A stretch of 5,595 nucleotides of DNA from Halobacteria archaeon (GTDB lineage: Bacteria; Pseudomonadota; Gammaproteobacteria; UBA9214). Where the stretch lies: positions 1 to 5,595 of the forward strand of contig JABDRC010000051.1 of NCBI GenBank assembly GCA_013041945.1. Reading direction: 5' to 3'. Position 1 is the stretch's first letter; every line of letters begins with the position of its first letter. A program made the translations under genes and the position numbers. This document shows positions 1-5,458 of the stretch, piece by piece. Below the pieces are notes generated by a model. The model was given only the letters and a program-made list of their open reading frames with translations. It was not told the DNA's origin and searched no databases.

Positions 1-8
1 GCCCCGTA

Positions 9-30
9 CCGGTTGCCGGCCGGCAACCGG
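9..30. repeat. Perfect 22-bp palindrome upstream of the chelatase gene
   Basis: The left arm CCGGTTGCCGG (9-19) is followed with no gap by its exact reverse complement CCGGCAACCGG (20-30). As RNA it could fold into an 8-bp stem with a 6-base loop that is itself self-complementary. No T-run follows on the + strand, and none is visible on the minus side before the window edge, so it is not a standard intrinsic terminator. It may be the stem of a terminator or attenuator belonging to a gene off the left edge, or a dispersed GC-rich extragenic repeat. The palindrome is seen directly; the role is inference. Confidence 0.6.
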
Positions 31-176
31 CCCGGTCGGTGCGCGTCGCCGCGATAGCCGCCGTGACAAACGCATTGCGTGGCGGGTGTCCCGGCACTGT
101 GCCCGGGTGCGGTTGTCGGGATATCAGGCAGGCGTCTGGATGGTGTATCCTGACCGGGTTAATCCAGTGATATGAA

Positions 177-181
177 TAAGG
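177..181 (+). promoter_or_regulatory. Ribosome binding site of the chelatase gene
   Basis: TAAGG lies 7 bases upstream of the ATG at 189, in an AT-rich stretch that contrasts with the GC-rich leader. This supports the chosen start. A possible -10-like TATCCT is at 146-151, but no convincing -35 box lies 16-18 bases upstream of it, so no promoter is called. Confidence 0.6.
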
Positions 182-188
182 TTAATTT

Positions 189-554
189 ATGAAAAGTTTA
201 CTGGTTGTCGCCCACGGCAGTCGCCGTGCCGCCTCCAACGACGAGATCCGCACCCTGACACGCAATCTGGCCGCGCGTGCGGGCGATGACTACGTGCGCG
301 TGGAGTGCGCGTTCCTGGAGCTGGCCGAGCCGTCCATTCCGGATGGTCTGCGCGAGGCCATCGCCGCGGGCGCCACGGAGATCGTGGTGCTGCCGTATTT
401 TCTGTCGGCCGGCCGGCACGTGGTGACGGATATCCCGGAAGAGGTCGAGAAGGTGCGCGCCGAGAGCCCTGACATCTCCATTACCATTGCGCCCTACCTG
501 GGTGCCGCCCCGGCGCTGGGCGATGTGTTGCTCGATCAGGCGCAGGCGTCCTGA
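189..554 (+). CDS. cbiX: Short CbiX/SirB-type sirohydrochlorin (cobalt or ferro) chelatase
   Basis: This 121-residue protein matches the short, single-domain CbiX family, whose members insert Co2+ or Fe2+ into sirohydrochlorin as homodimers during cobalamin or siroheme synthesis in the cytoplasm. The N-terminus has the family signature VVAHGSR with His9. FLE at 42-44, the PYFLSAGRHV block with His77, and a following DIP are also typical. His9 and His77 correspond to the two metal-binding histidines of short CbiX proteins. The length fits the short form (about 120-130 residues) and is roughly half of SirB or long CbiX, so it is not truncated. The ATG at 189 is preceded by a good Shine-Dalgarno sequence. 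No other cobalamin or siroheme gene is in the window, so the metal cannot be decided. The 3' end overlaps the convergent methyltransferase gene by 19 bp. The family call is firm; the exact substrate is open. Confidence 0.9.
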   Translation: MKSLLVVAHGSRRAASNDEIRTLTRNLAARAGDDYVRVECAFLELAEPSIPDGLREAIAAGATEIVVLPYFLSAGRHVVTDIPEEVEKVRAESPDISITIAPYLGAAPALGDVLLDQAQAS

Positions 555-1750
555 TCGACGGCCCGGCCGCTGACGGCGAATACCGGGTCTGACAGCGCCA
601 TCTGGCCGGCGTATTTGTCATCCTCGGGGCGCGGATAACCACTGACACTCTCGGTTGCCAGGTCCGTGAAGTTGCCTGCCCGGTGAAAATATTCCAGCAC
701 CAGCGCCATGCGCTCGAACGGGTGCAGATCATTCCAGATGCCGACCACCTTGGTCGGGAACCAGCGGTCCGAAAACGTGACGATGAACGGTGCGCCCGGT
801 TTGAGCGCGCGCCCGAGGTCTTTGATCACCTGCACCGGGTCCGTCAGGTATTCGATCGAGACGGTGCAGACGGCGGCATCGAACTGCCGGTCCGGAAAGG
901 GCAGGTGCGGGTCGGTGTTGAGGTCATGCAGGGTGTACTGCGCGAGCCGGGGGTTCTTCGCCAGCTCGGCCTCGTTCATGCCGAGTCCGGTGACCGACAG
1001 TGTCAGCTCGTCGGGCAGGTGCGAGACCCAGCTGCTCATCAGGTCCAGCACCTGCATCCCGTCCTCGAGGAAGCCTGCATAGATGCGCGAGATCTGCTCG
1101 ATGGCCATGGCATCGAGATGCTGCACCAGGCGCGGTTGTGAATAGAACACGCTGTCCTCGCGTTCATCCAGGCGTGCAAACGGCTGGCCCTGGAAGAAGT
1201 GCGCATTATCGGGGTGCAGCGTTTCCAGGCCGACGCCGGTATCGAGCAGGTCCGTGACCGGCTCGTTGCAGCGTCCGCCATGTTCCCCGGTGCTGCCGAG
1301 TCGTTTATCGATGCGTGCCGATACCGTCAGCGGCACGCGTGCCAGCGCATGGTTGAGGTCAATCCTCACCGCATCGTCCTCGATCGCGATAATGCGCATG
1401 GGCTGTACATTGCCTGCGTGGATGTCCGCCAGGCCGGCGGCAAGGTAGCGCGGATAGTGGCGTCCGGCCTGCAGATGCACCGGCGGGCCGTTCTTGCGCT
1501 GCAGATTCAGGGCGGCCGGTTTGACCGTGTGGATATTCGACTCGCGCCAGGGCGCGACCAGCTCGCCGGCCGGGAATTCCTCCCTGACCCATGCGCCGTC
1601 GCTTTCCGGCAGCAGCACGGCAAGGGTGCCCGGAAAAATATCACGCCAGAAATTGACCTTGCCGGCATACACGCGGTTGCGATGGGCGACGTCGTTGGCC
1701 TGCCATTCGATGCAGATTTCGACAGCAGCCATCTCCGAGGTTGTGCTCAT
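536..1750 (-). CDS. SlyD/FKBP-like domain fused to a SAM-dependent methyltransferase
   Basis: This is a 404-residue protein on the minus strand. Residues about 10-150 resemble a SlyD-type FKBP peptidyl-prolyl isomerase: an opening strand VEICIEW, FPGTL at 39-43 and EEFPAGEL at 57-64. Then comes the end-of-domain pattern IIAIEDDAVRIDLNHALA (120-137), which parallels the SlyD motif 'V-D-x-N-H-x-L-A'. The isomerase site looks eroded. Residues about 230-332 form a class I Rossmann methyltransferase domain. Its motif I is VLDLMSSW (234-241) instead of the glycine-rich VLDLGCGxG. HDLN at 275-278, FDAAVCTVSIEYL (290-302) and LKPGAPFIVTFSDRWFP (316-332) fit the later motifs. The acceptor is unknown. 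The ATG at 1750 is preferred because it overlaps the upstream stop as ATGA. An in-frame GTG at 1771 would add 7 residues, and an ATG at 1732 has GGAG too close to it. The C-terminus overlaps the chelatase gene tail-to-tail. Confidence 0.8.
   Translation of the reverse strand: MSTTSEMAAVEICIEWQANDVAHRNRVYAGKVNFWRDIFPGTLAVLLPESDGAWVREEFPAGELVAPWRESNIHTVKPAALNLQRKNGPPVHLQAGRHYPRYLAAGLADIHAGNVQPMRIIAIEDDAVRIDLNHALARVPLTVSARIDKRLGSTGEHGGRCNEPVTDLLDTGVGLETLHPDNAHFFQGQPFARLDEREDSVFYSQPRLVQHLDAMAIEQISRIYAGFLEDGMQVLDLMSSWVSHLPDELTLSVTGLGMNEAELAKNPRLAQYTLHDLNTDPHLPFPDRQFDAAVCTVSIEYLTDPVQVIKDLGRALKPGAPFIVTFSDRWFPTKVVGIWNDLHPFERMALVLEYFHRAGNFTDLATESVSGYPRPEDDKYAGQMALSDPVFAVSGRAVDQDACA
1747..1750 (-). promoter_or_regulatory. 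ATGA stop/start overlap coupling the two minus-strand genes
   Basis: Read on the minus strand, ATGA contains both the start ATG of the methyltransferase fusion (1750-1748) and the stop TGA of the upstream unknown gene (1749-1747). Such overlaps usually mean translational re-initiation and co-expression in similar amounts. Only a weak purine-rich stretch (AGCGGA) lies upstream of the ATG, in keeping with dependence on upstream translation. Confidence 0.75.
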
Positions 1751-2757
1751 CGATCCGCTGCTTCGGGGCACAGTTCGATGTAAAAGGTCGACATGACTTT
1801 TTCCGCCGGCTTGCTGATCCGGTGCGTGCTGCGCAATCGCGCCTCGACGCGCGCCGCATCGATCACGGCACGGTCGATAATCTCCGGATACAACCGGTAC
1901 AGGTGTGCAAGCTTGAGGGGTTGTACCCGTGCATGTTGTTCAAATTCACCCCGCTCGGCGGCATCCATGCCCGGCAACGACAATTGCCACGGTGCCTGCC
2001 AGCAGATGAAATCATGGACGAGATGCGCGTGCAGCGCGTCATGTCGCTGCATGTCCAGCAGGTGTACGGGGAATTCGCTGGCCGGGAGCGACCGGTGTGA
2101 CAGCGAGTCAGGCAGGTTGATGACCTGCAGGCCGCTGCCGCTACCGTCTGCATTGCGCTCGAATAGTTGCGCGGCCGCACTATCGCCGGTTCGGCTGTTG
2201 ATATAAGTGGCCAAATAGTCCGTCATGGCTCCCGGTCTCTCCGGTTCACTGATCAGTTGTTCGGCAACGGAAGAGGTAAACGTTCGCCGGCAGTCCTGTC
2301 CCGGCCGCCAGACGAGCGACTGCCTGGTATCGATGTCACTGGCTGCCAGTGCACTGTCGATCAATGCCAGGGGTCGCGCATCCGCATCGAGCAGCCAGAG
2401 CTCGTAGCGGTCCTGCAGCGGGAACGGGACCTGCTCGCCGATCTCCAGCAGGTGCTGGTAGACGAGGGTACCCATGGCTTCCATCTGCAGAAAGTCATCG
2501 GAGGGTAACAGCGGGCCGCGTTTCAGTCCCTGGCGTGCCGACCATGAGCCATAGCGGATGTCACTGATTTGCGGTCGCCGGACGGTCTCCAGCCCGTCGA
2601 GCAGTGCCGCGTTGCTGACGTAGATGTCCCATTGGCTGCCATCGGCCGTCACGGCATCGGCAGAGCGGTAGCTGACGTAGCTGACAATGCCGCGGAACGG
2701 GTTCAGCATGCGCTGCGAGTAGCAATGAAAAGCCGTATCAGTGGTTGTCGGGTCCAT
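1747..2757 (-). CDS. Conserved-looking soluble protein of unknown function, first gene of the operon
   Basis: I do not recognise the family of this 336-residue protein. It has no signal peptide or membrane segment, so it is probably cytoplasmic. The N-terminal half contains aromatic-rich strands, including RGIVSYVSYRSADAV and WDIYVSN. The middle carries RYELWLLDADARPLALIDSA, which looks like a beta hairpin leading into a helix. Around residues 245-265 a His/Trp-rich stretch, RHDALHAHLVHDF followed by CWQAPW, could hold a ligand or metal. The C-terminus is helical. Coding status is supported by the long open frame, the coupling overlap with the methyltransferase gene, and a promoter-sized divergent spacer upstream. 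The ATG at 2757 is chosen because longer versions run into the spacer and the uup start. An internal ATG at 2709 is possible. Neither start has a clear Shine-Dalgarno sequence. A partner or substrate-binding role for the methyltransferase is only inference from linkage. Confidence 0.75.
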   Translation of the reverse strand: MDPTTTDTAFHCYSQRMLNPFRGIVSYVSYRSADAVTADGSQWDIYVSNAALLDGLETVRRPQISDIRYGSWSARQGLKRGPLLPSDDFLQMEAMGTLVYQHLLEIGEQVPFPLQDRYELWLLDADARPLALIDSALAASDIDTRQSLVWRPGQDCRRTFTSSVAEQLISEPERPGAMTDYLATYINSRTGDSAAAQLFERNADGSGSGLQVINLPDSLSHRSLPASEFPVHLLDMQRHDALHAHLVHDFICWQAPWQLSLPGMDAAERGEFEQHARVQPLKLAHLYRLYPEIIDRAVIDAARVEARLRSTHRISKPAEKVMSTFYIELCPEAADR

Positions 2758-2827
2758 GCTGTGGCCGGGTCGATGATCGGTGTCGTCGGAACTGCATAGT
2801 AGTATCCTACACCACCCGGACTTCATT
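2758..2827. promoter_or_regulatory. 70-bp divergent promoter region between the unknown/methyltransferase operon and uup
   Basis: Both flanking genes start outward from this spacer, so promoters for both directions should lie in or close to it. On the + strand TAGTAT (2800-2805) is a possible -10. On the minus strand TACTAT (2801-2796) is a possible -10 at the same place. No good -35 boxes are visible for either. A small inverted repeat, GTAG-N4-CTAC, occupies 2799-2810 and overlaps both candidates, so it could be an operator or just chance. The uup start at 2828 has only a weak Shine-Dalgarno match (CGGA, 2817-2820). Function is inferred from geometry. Confidence 0.4.
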
Positions 2828-4720
2828 ATGCCGCTGATCAGACTCGACAACCTGTCCCTGGCCTATGGCCATCACGCCCTGCTGGATCACGTCTCGCTCG
2901 AGCTTTCGCGCGGCGAGCGCGTGTGCCTGGTGGGCCGCAACGGCGCCGGCAAATCCTCGCTGCTGCGCATCATCAGTGGCGAGCGCGGTGCGGACGACGG
3001 CGAGATCTGGCGGCAGGCCGGTATCCGTGTGGCCGCGCTGGCGCAGGAGGTCGCGCTCGAGAGTGACGACAGCGTGTTCGACGTGGTCGCGGCCGGTATC
3101 CCGGAGCAGGGGCGGCTGATTGCCGAGTACCACCACGCCGCTGCCGCGCTGGCGCAGTCGCAGGACCCGGCGGCGCTCGAACGCCTGGCCACGCTGCAAC
3201 AGGCGCTCGAGGCGGCCGGGGGCTGGCAGCTGGAGCAGCGTGTCGAGACCGTGCTGTCGCGCCTGCAGCTGGAGGGTGACGTCCGCTTTGCGACCCTCTC
3301 CGGCGGCTGGCGTCGACGCGTCCTGCTGGCGCAGGCGCTGGCGGGCGATCCCGACGTGCTGCTGCTCGACGAGCCCACCAATCATCTCGATATCGAGGCG
3401 ATTCGCTGGCTGGAGGACTTCATGATGAATTTTGCCGGCGCCCTGCTGTTTATCAGTCATGACCGTGCCTTCGTGCGGCGCCTGGCCGGACGCATCCTGG
3501 AGCTGGACCGGGGTGCACTGACGTCCTGGCCGGGCGGGTATGACGATTACCTGCGCCGCAAGGCGGAACAGCTCGAGACCGAGGCGCGCCACCATGCACT
3601 GTTCGATAAAAAACTTTCGCAGGAAGAGGCGTGGATCCGCCAGGGTATCAAGGCGCGGCGCACGCGCAACGAGGGCCGCGTCCGTGCACTGCAGCGCATG
3701 CGCGATGAGCGCAACCTGCGGCGGGAGCGTGCCGGCCGCGCGGATATCCGGCTCGATCAGGGCGAGCAATCCGGTCGACTGGTGTTCGAGGCGGAAGATA
3801 TCAGCGTGTGCTTTGGCAACCGCTGCGTCATTCGCGAGTTCTCCACCACCATGCTGCGCGGTGACCGGGTCGGGATCATCGGTCCGAACGGCTCGGGCAA
3901 GACCACGCTGATCAGGGCATTGCTCGGCCGCATCGACATCGACAGCGGCCGTGTGCGCCGTGGTACCCGCCTGCAGACGGCCTGGTTCGACCAGCAGCGC
4001 GAACAGCTTGACCCGCACAAGTCAGTCATGGACAACGTGGCCGACGGCAGCCAGCGCGTCACGGTGAGCGGACGCGATCGTCATGTGGCGGGCTACCTGC
4101 GTGATTTCCTGTTTCCGCCGGAACGCCTGCAGTCACCGGTCAGTTCCCTGTCCGGCGGCGAGCGCAATCGCCTGCTGCTGGCGCGCCTGTTCGCGCGCCC
4201 GGCCAACCTGCTGGTCATGGACGAGCCGACCAATGACCTCGATGTCGAGACCCTCGAACTGCTCGAGGAACTGCTCATGGGATTCAGCGGAACGCTGCTG
4301 CTGGTCAGTCATGACCGCGAGTTCCTTGATAACGTCGTTACCAGCACCCTGGTCTTCGAGGGCGACGGCCGCATCGGCGAATATGTGGGCGGGTACTCGG
4401 ACTGGCTGCGCCAGCAACAGCCTGTTGCACAGGCGGCCGGCAAACGCCCGGCAGCAAAGCCGGCGATTTCACGGGACAAATCTGCCGGCAAATCAAACAA
4501 GCTGTCATACAAGGACCAGCGCGAGCTGGATGCGCTGCCGGGGCAAATTGAAAGCCTTGAGACGGAGCAGGCTGATCTGCAACAGGCGGTGAGTGACCCC
4601 GGTTTTTACCAGCAGGCACAGGAAACAGTGAAGATTGCCCTCGCGCGCCTGGAGGCGGTGAATGGCGAACTGGAAACCTGCTACGAGCGCTGGGAAGCGC
4701 TGGAGGCACAAAAGAATTAA
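2828..4720 (+). CDS. uup: Uup-type ABC-F ATPase, ribosome-associated
   Basis: This 630-residue protein has two ABC ATPase cassettes and no membrane domain, the ABC-F layout. Cassette 1 has Walker A GRNGAGKS (36-43), signature LSGGW (157-161), Walker B/D-loop DEPTNHLD (181-188) and H-loop SHDR (210-213). Cassette 2 has GPNGSGKT (352-359), LSGGE (441-445), DEPTNDLD (465-472) and SHDR (494-497). The interdomain linker contains the block at 270-289 (IRQGIKARRTRNEGRVRALQ), typical of Uup. A basic linker leads to a C-terminal coiled-coil domain (about 555-630) starting near KLSYKDQRELDALP, as in E. coli Uup (635 residues), whose C-terminal domain binds DNA. Uup acts on the ribosome and has been linked to precise transposon excision and branched DNA. 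All catalytic residues are present. The ATG at 2828 aligns with family N-termini; an in-frame GTG at 2780 would add an unconserved extension. The gene appears to be monocistronic or followed by the mini-ORF. Confidence 0.95.
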   Translation: MPLIRLDNLSLAYGHHALLDHVSLELSRGERVCLVGRNGAGKSSLLRIISGERGADDGEIWRQAGIRVAALAQEVALESDDSVFDVVAAGIPEQGRLIAEYHHAAAALAQSQDPAALERLATLQQALEAAGGWQLEQRVETVLSRLQLEGDVRFATLSGGWRRRVLLAQALAGDPDVLLLDEPTNHLDIEAIRWLEDFMMNFAGALLFISHDRAFVRRLAGRILELDRGALTSWPGGYDDYLRRKAEQLETEARHHALFDKKLSQEEAWIRQGIKARRTRNEGRVRALQRMRDERNLRRERAGRADIRLDQGEQSGRLVFEAEDISVCFGNRCVIREFSTTMLRGDRVGIIGPNGSGKTTLIRALLGRIDIDSGRVRRGTRLQTAWFDQQREQLDPHKSVMDNVADGSQRVTVSGRDRHVAGYLRDFLFPPERLQSPVSSLSGGERNRLLLARLFARPANLLVMDEPTNDLDVETLELLEELLMGFSGTLLLVSHDREFLDNVVTSTLVFEGDGRIGEYVGGYSDWLRQQQPVAQAAGKRPAAKPAISRDKSAGKSNKLSYKDQRELDALPGQIESLETEQADLQQAVSDPGFYQQAQETVKIALARLEAVNGELETCYERWEALEAQKN

Positions 4721-4736
4721 CGGGGAGTCTGTATAT

Positions 4737-4832
4737 ATGCCGGATACCCGCAGACAGTCAGAATCTGCCGTTCATGAGATTCCAATGAGGAATGCCGCGC
4801 GGACTCAACCGATCGACACAACACACGCTTGA
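4737..4832 (+). CDS. Possible 31-residue mini-ORF downstream of uup
   Basis: An ATG at 4737 opens a 31-codon frame ending in TGA at 4830-4832. A strong purine box, GGGGAG (4722-4727), sits 9 bases upstream, directly after the uup stop codon. The product would be polar and charged (begins MPDTRRQSES), with no hydrophobic segment and no recognised family. It would be translated from the uup transcript. The Shine-Dalgarno sequence is the only support; a 31-codon open frame is easily random, so it is listed as tentative. Confidence 0.2.
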   Translation: MPDTRRQSESAVHEIPMRNAARTQPIDTTHA

Positions 4833-4871
4833 ATCTCTCTGCCGGCAAGGTGTATGGCGCGGAGGGCTGTT

Positions 4872-4880
4872 TGTTATACT
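4872..4880 (+). promoter_or_regulatory. Extended -10 promoter of the hemerythrin gene
   Basis: TGTTATACT contains a near-consensus -10 hexamer, TATACT (4875-4880), with the TG dinucleotide one base upstream that defines extended -10 promoters. No clear -35 box lies 16-18 bases upstream, which this promoter class tolerates. Transcription would begin near 4887, giving a leader of roughly 28 bases before the ATG at 4915. This suggests the hemerythrin gene is transcribed independently of uup. Confidence 0.5.
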
Positions 4881-4904
4881 CGTCTGCATACTGCATGCGG
4901 AAGT

Positions 4905-4908
4905 GGAG
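4905..4908 (+). promoter_or_regulatory. Ribosome binding site fixing the hemerythrin start
   Basis: GGAG lies 6 bases before the ATG at 4915. It decides the start in favour of this ATG over the in-frame ATG at 4792, which would add 41 residues that do not look like hemerythrin and would put the start upstream of the extended -10 promoter. Confidence 0.75.
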
Positions 4909-4914
4909 TTCATC

Positions 4915-5316
4915 ATGGAACTGGTTAAACTGGAAGACAACCTGAAGCTGAATATTCCGGAGATTGATACACAGCACGAGACATTGATCAAGCTTATCAA
5001 TCTGCTCCATGAAACCATGCTGCAAGGGGCTGACAAGGCAGCCCTGGATAAACTCCTGTCGCAGTTGCTGGAGCATACGCAGATGCACTTTGCCTATGAA
5101 GAACAGTTGATGTCGCAACACAACTACCCGGGATACGAGGCGCACAAGTCAGAACACGACAGGCTCATGCAACATTTGATGGATCTTGCCAGGCGTTATA
5201 AAAACGGTGATCTGCTGCTGTCCTTCGCCATCGTCCTCGAACTCAAGGGCTGGGCCCTGGTTCATATCGAAAAGTCCGACAAACCGCTGGGTACTTTTCT
5301 GGACAGGCATAACTGA
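4915..5316 (+). CDS. Bacteriohemerythrin (single-domain di-iron O2-binding protein)
   Basis: This 133-residue protein is a stand-alone hemerythrin domain, a four-helix bundle that binds O2 at a non-heme di-iron centre and may store, deliver or sense oxygen in the cytoplasm. All seven expected ligands are present with normal spacing: His21 (in IDTQH), His58 and Glu62 (HFAYE), His77 and His81 (HKSEH), His117 and Asp122 (HIEKSD). Length and ligand positions are close to the Methylococcus capsulatus bacteriohemerythrin as I remember it (about 131 residues). There is no signal peptide and no fused signalling domain, so it is not a chemoreceptor or GGDEF fusion. It has its own extended -10 promoter and a good Shine-Dalgarno sequence. 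Base composition is visibly lower in GC than uup, which may reflect expression-related codon choice or a separate origin. Family assignment is firm; physiological role is open. Confidence 0.95.
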   Translation: MELVKLEDNLKLNIPEIDTQHETLIKLINLLHETMLQGADKAALDKLLSQLLEHTQMHFAYEEQLMSQHNYPGYEAHKSEHDRLMQHLMDLARRYKNGDLLLSFAIVLELKGWALVHIEKSDKPLGTFLDRHN

Positions 5317-5367
5317 GCCGATGTGACACCAGCCTAGCTCCCTGCGCGGCCTGCCGTTTATGTCCCC

Positions 5368-5392
5368 TTTGTTCTCTTTGTTCTGCTTTTTT
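5368..5392 (+). repeat. T-rich tandem repeat, possible weak terminator tail after hemerythrin
   Basis: TTTGTTCT occurs twice with a 9-base period (5368-5375 and 5377-5384), followed by six Ts at 5387-5392. The tract lies 52 bases after the hemerythrin stop. The only stem just upstream is a short CGG/CCG pair around 5347-5356, which is weak, so intrinsic termination is uncertain. The C/T-rich, unstructured character on the + strand would also suit Rho-dependent termination. Confidence 0.3.
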
Positions 5393-5403
5393 ACCTCTGG
5401 TAC

Positions 5404-5417
5404 CAACTGATCAGCTG
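5404..5417. repeat. Near-perfect 14-bp palindrome between convergent 3' ends
   Basis: CAACTGATCAGCTG is symmetrical about the centre of TGATCA with a single mismatched pair (third position from each end). An overlapping exact 10-bp palindrome, ATCAGCTGAT, lies at 5410-5419. It sits between the hemerythrin stop and the stop of the convergent right-edge gene. No T-run follows in either direction close enough for a standard terminator. It may be a small hairpin that blocks transcript ends, or chance. Confidence 0.35.
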
Positions 5418-5458
5418 ATGGCCCGATATCAAAATGCCCAACCCGACATGCTGTGGTT

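Noticed and set aside
1..188. Open frames through the left leader on both strands
   Set aside because: Several frames stay open only because of high GC. They are Arg/Gly/Pro-rich, cross the 22-bp palindrome, and show no recognisable protein, so no gene is called.
1199..1783. 194-codon + strand open frame opposite the methyltransferase gene
   Set aside because: The minus-strand frame has recognisable methyltransferase and SlyD-like motifs and a coupled start; the + strand frame has none.
2780..2827. GTG start adding 16 residues to Uup
   Set aside because: Family N-termini begin with a strand like MPLIRLDNLSL right at the ATG at 2828; the extra residues are unconserved and would cover the divergent spacer.
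2807..4018. 403-codon open frame antisense to uup
   Set aside because: It lies wholly opposite a gene with every ABC-F motif intact. Long antisense frames are common in GC-rich coding DNA, and the translation shows no recognisable domain.
4792..4914. 41-residue N-terminal extension of hemerythrin from the ATG at 4792
   Set aside because: The extension spans the extended -10 promoter, has no hemerythrin similarity, and lacks a good Shine-Dalgarno sequence. The ATG at 4915 has GGAG 6 bases upstream and gives the normal family length.
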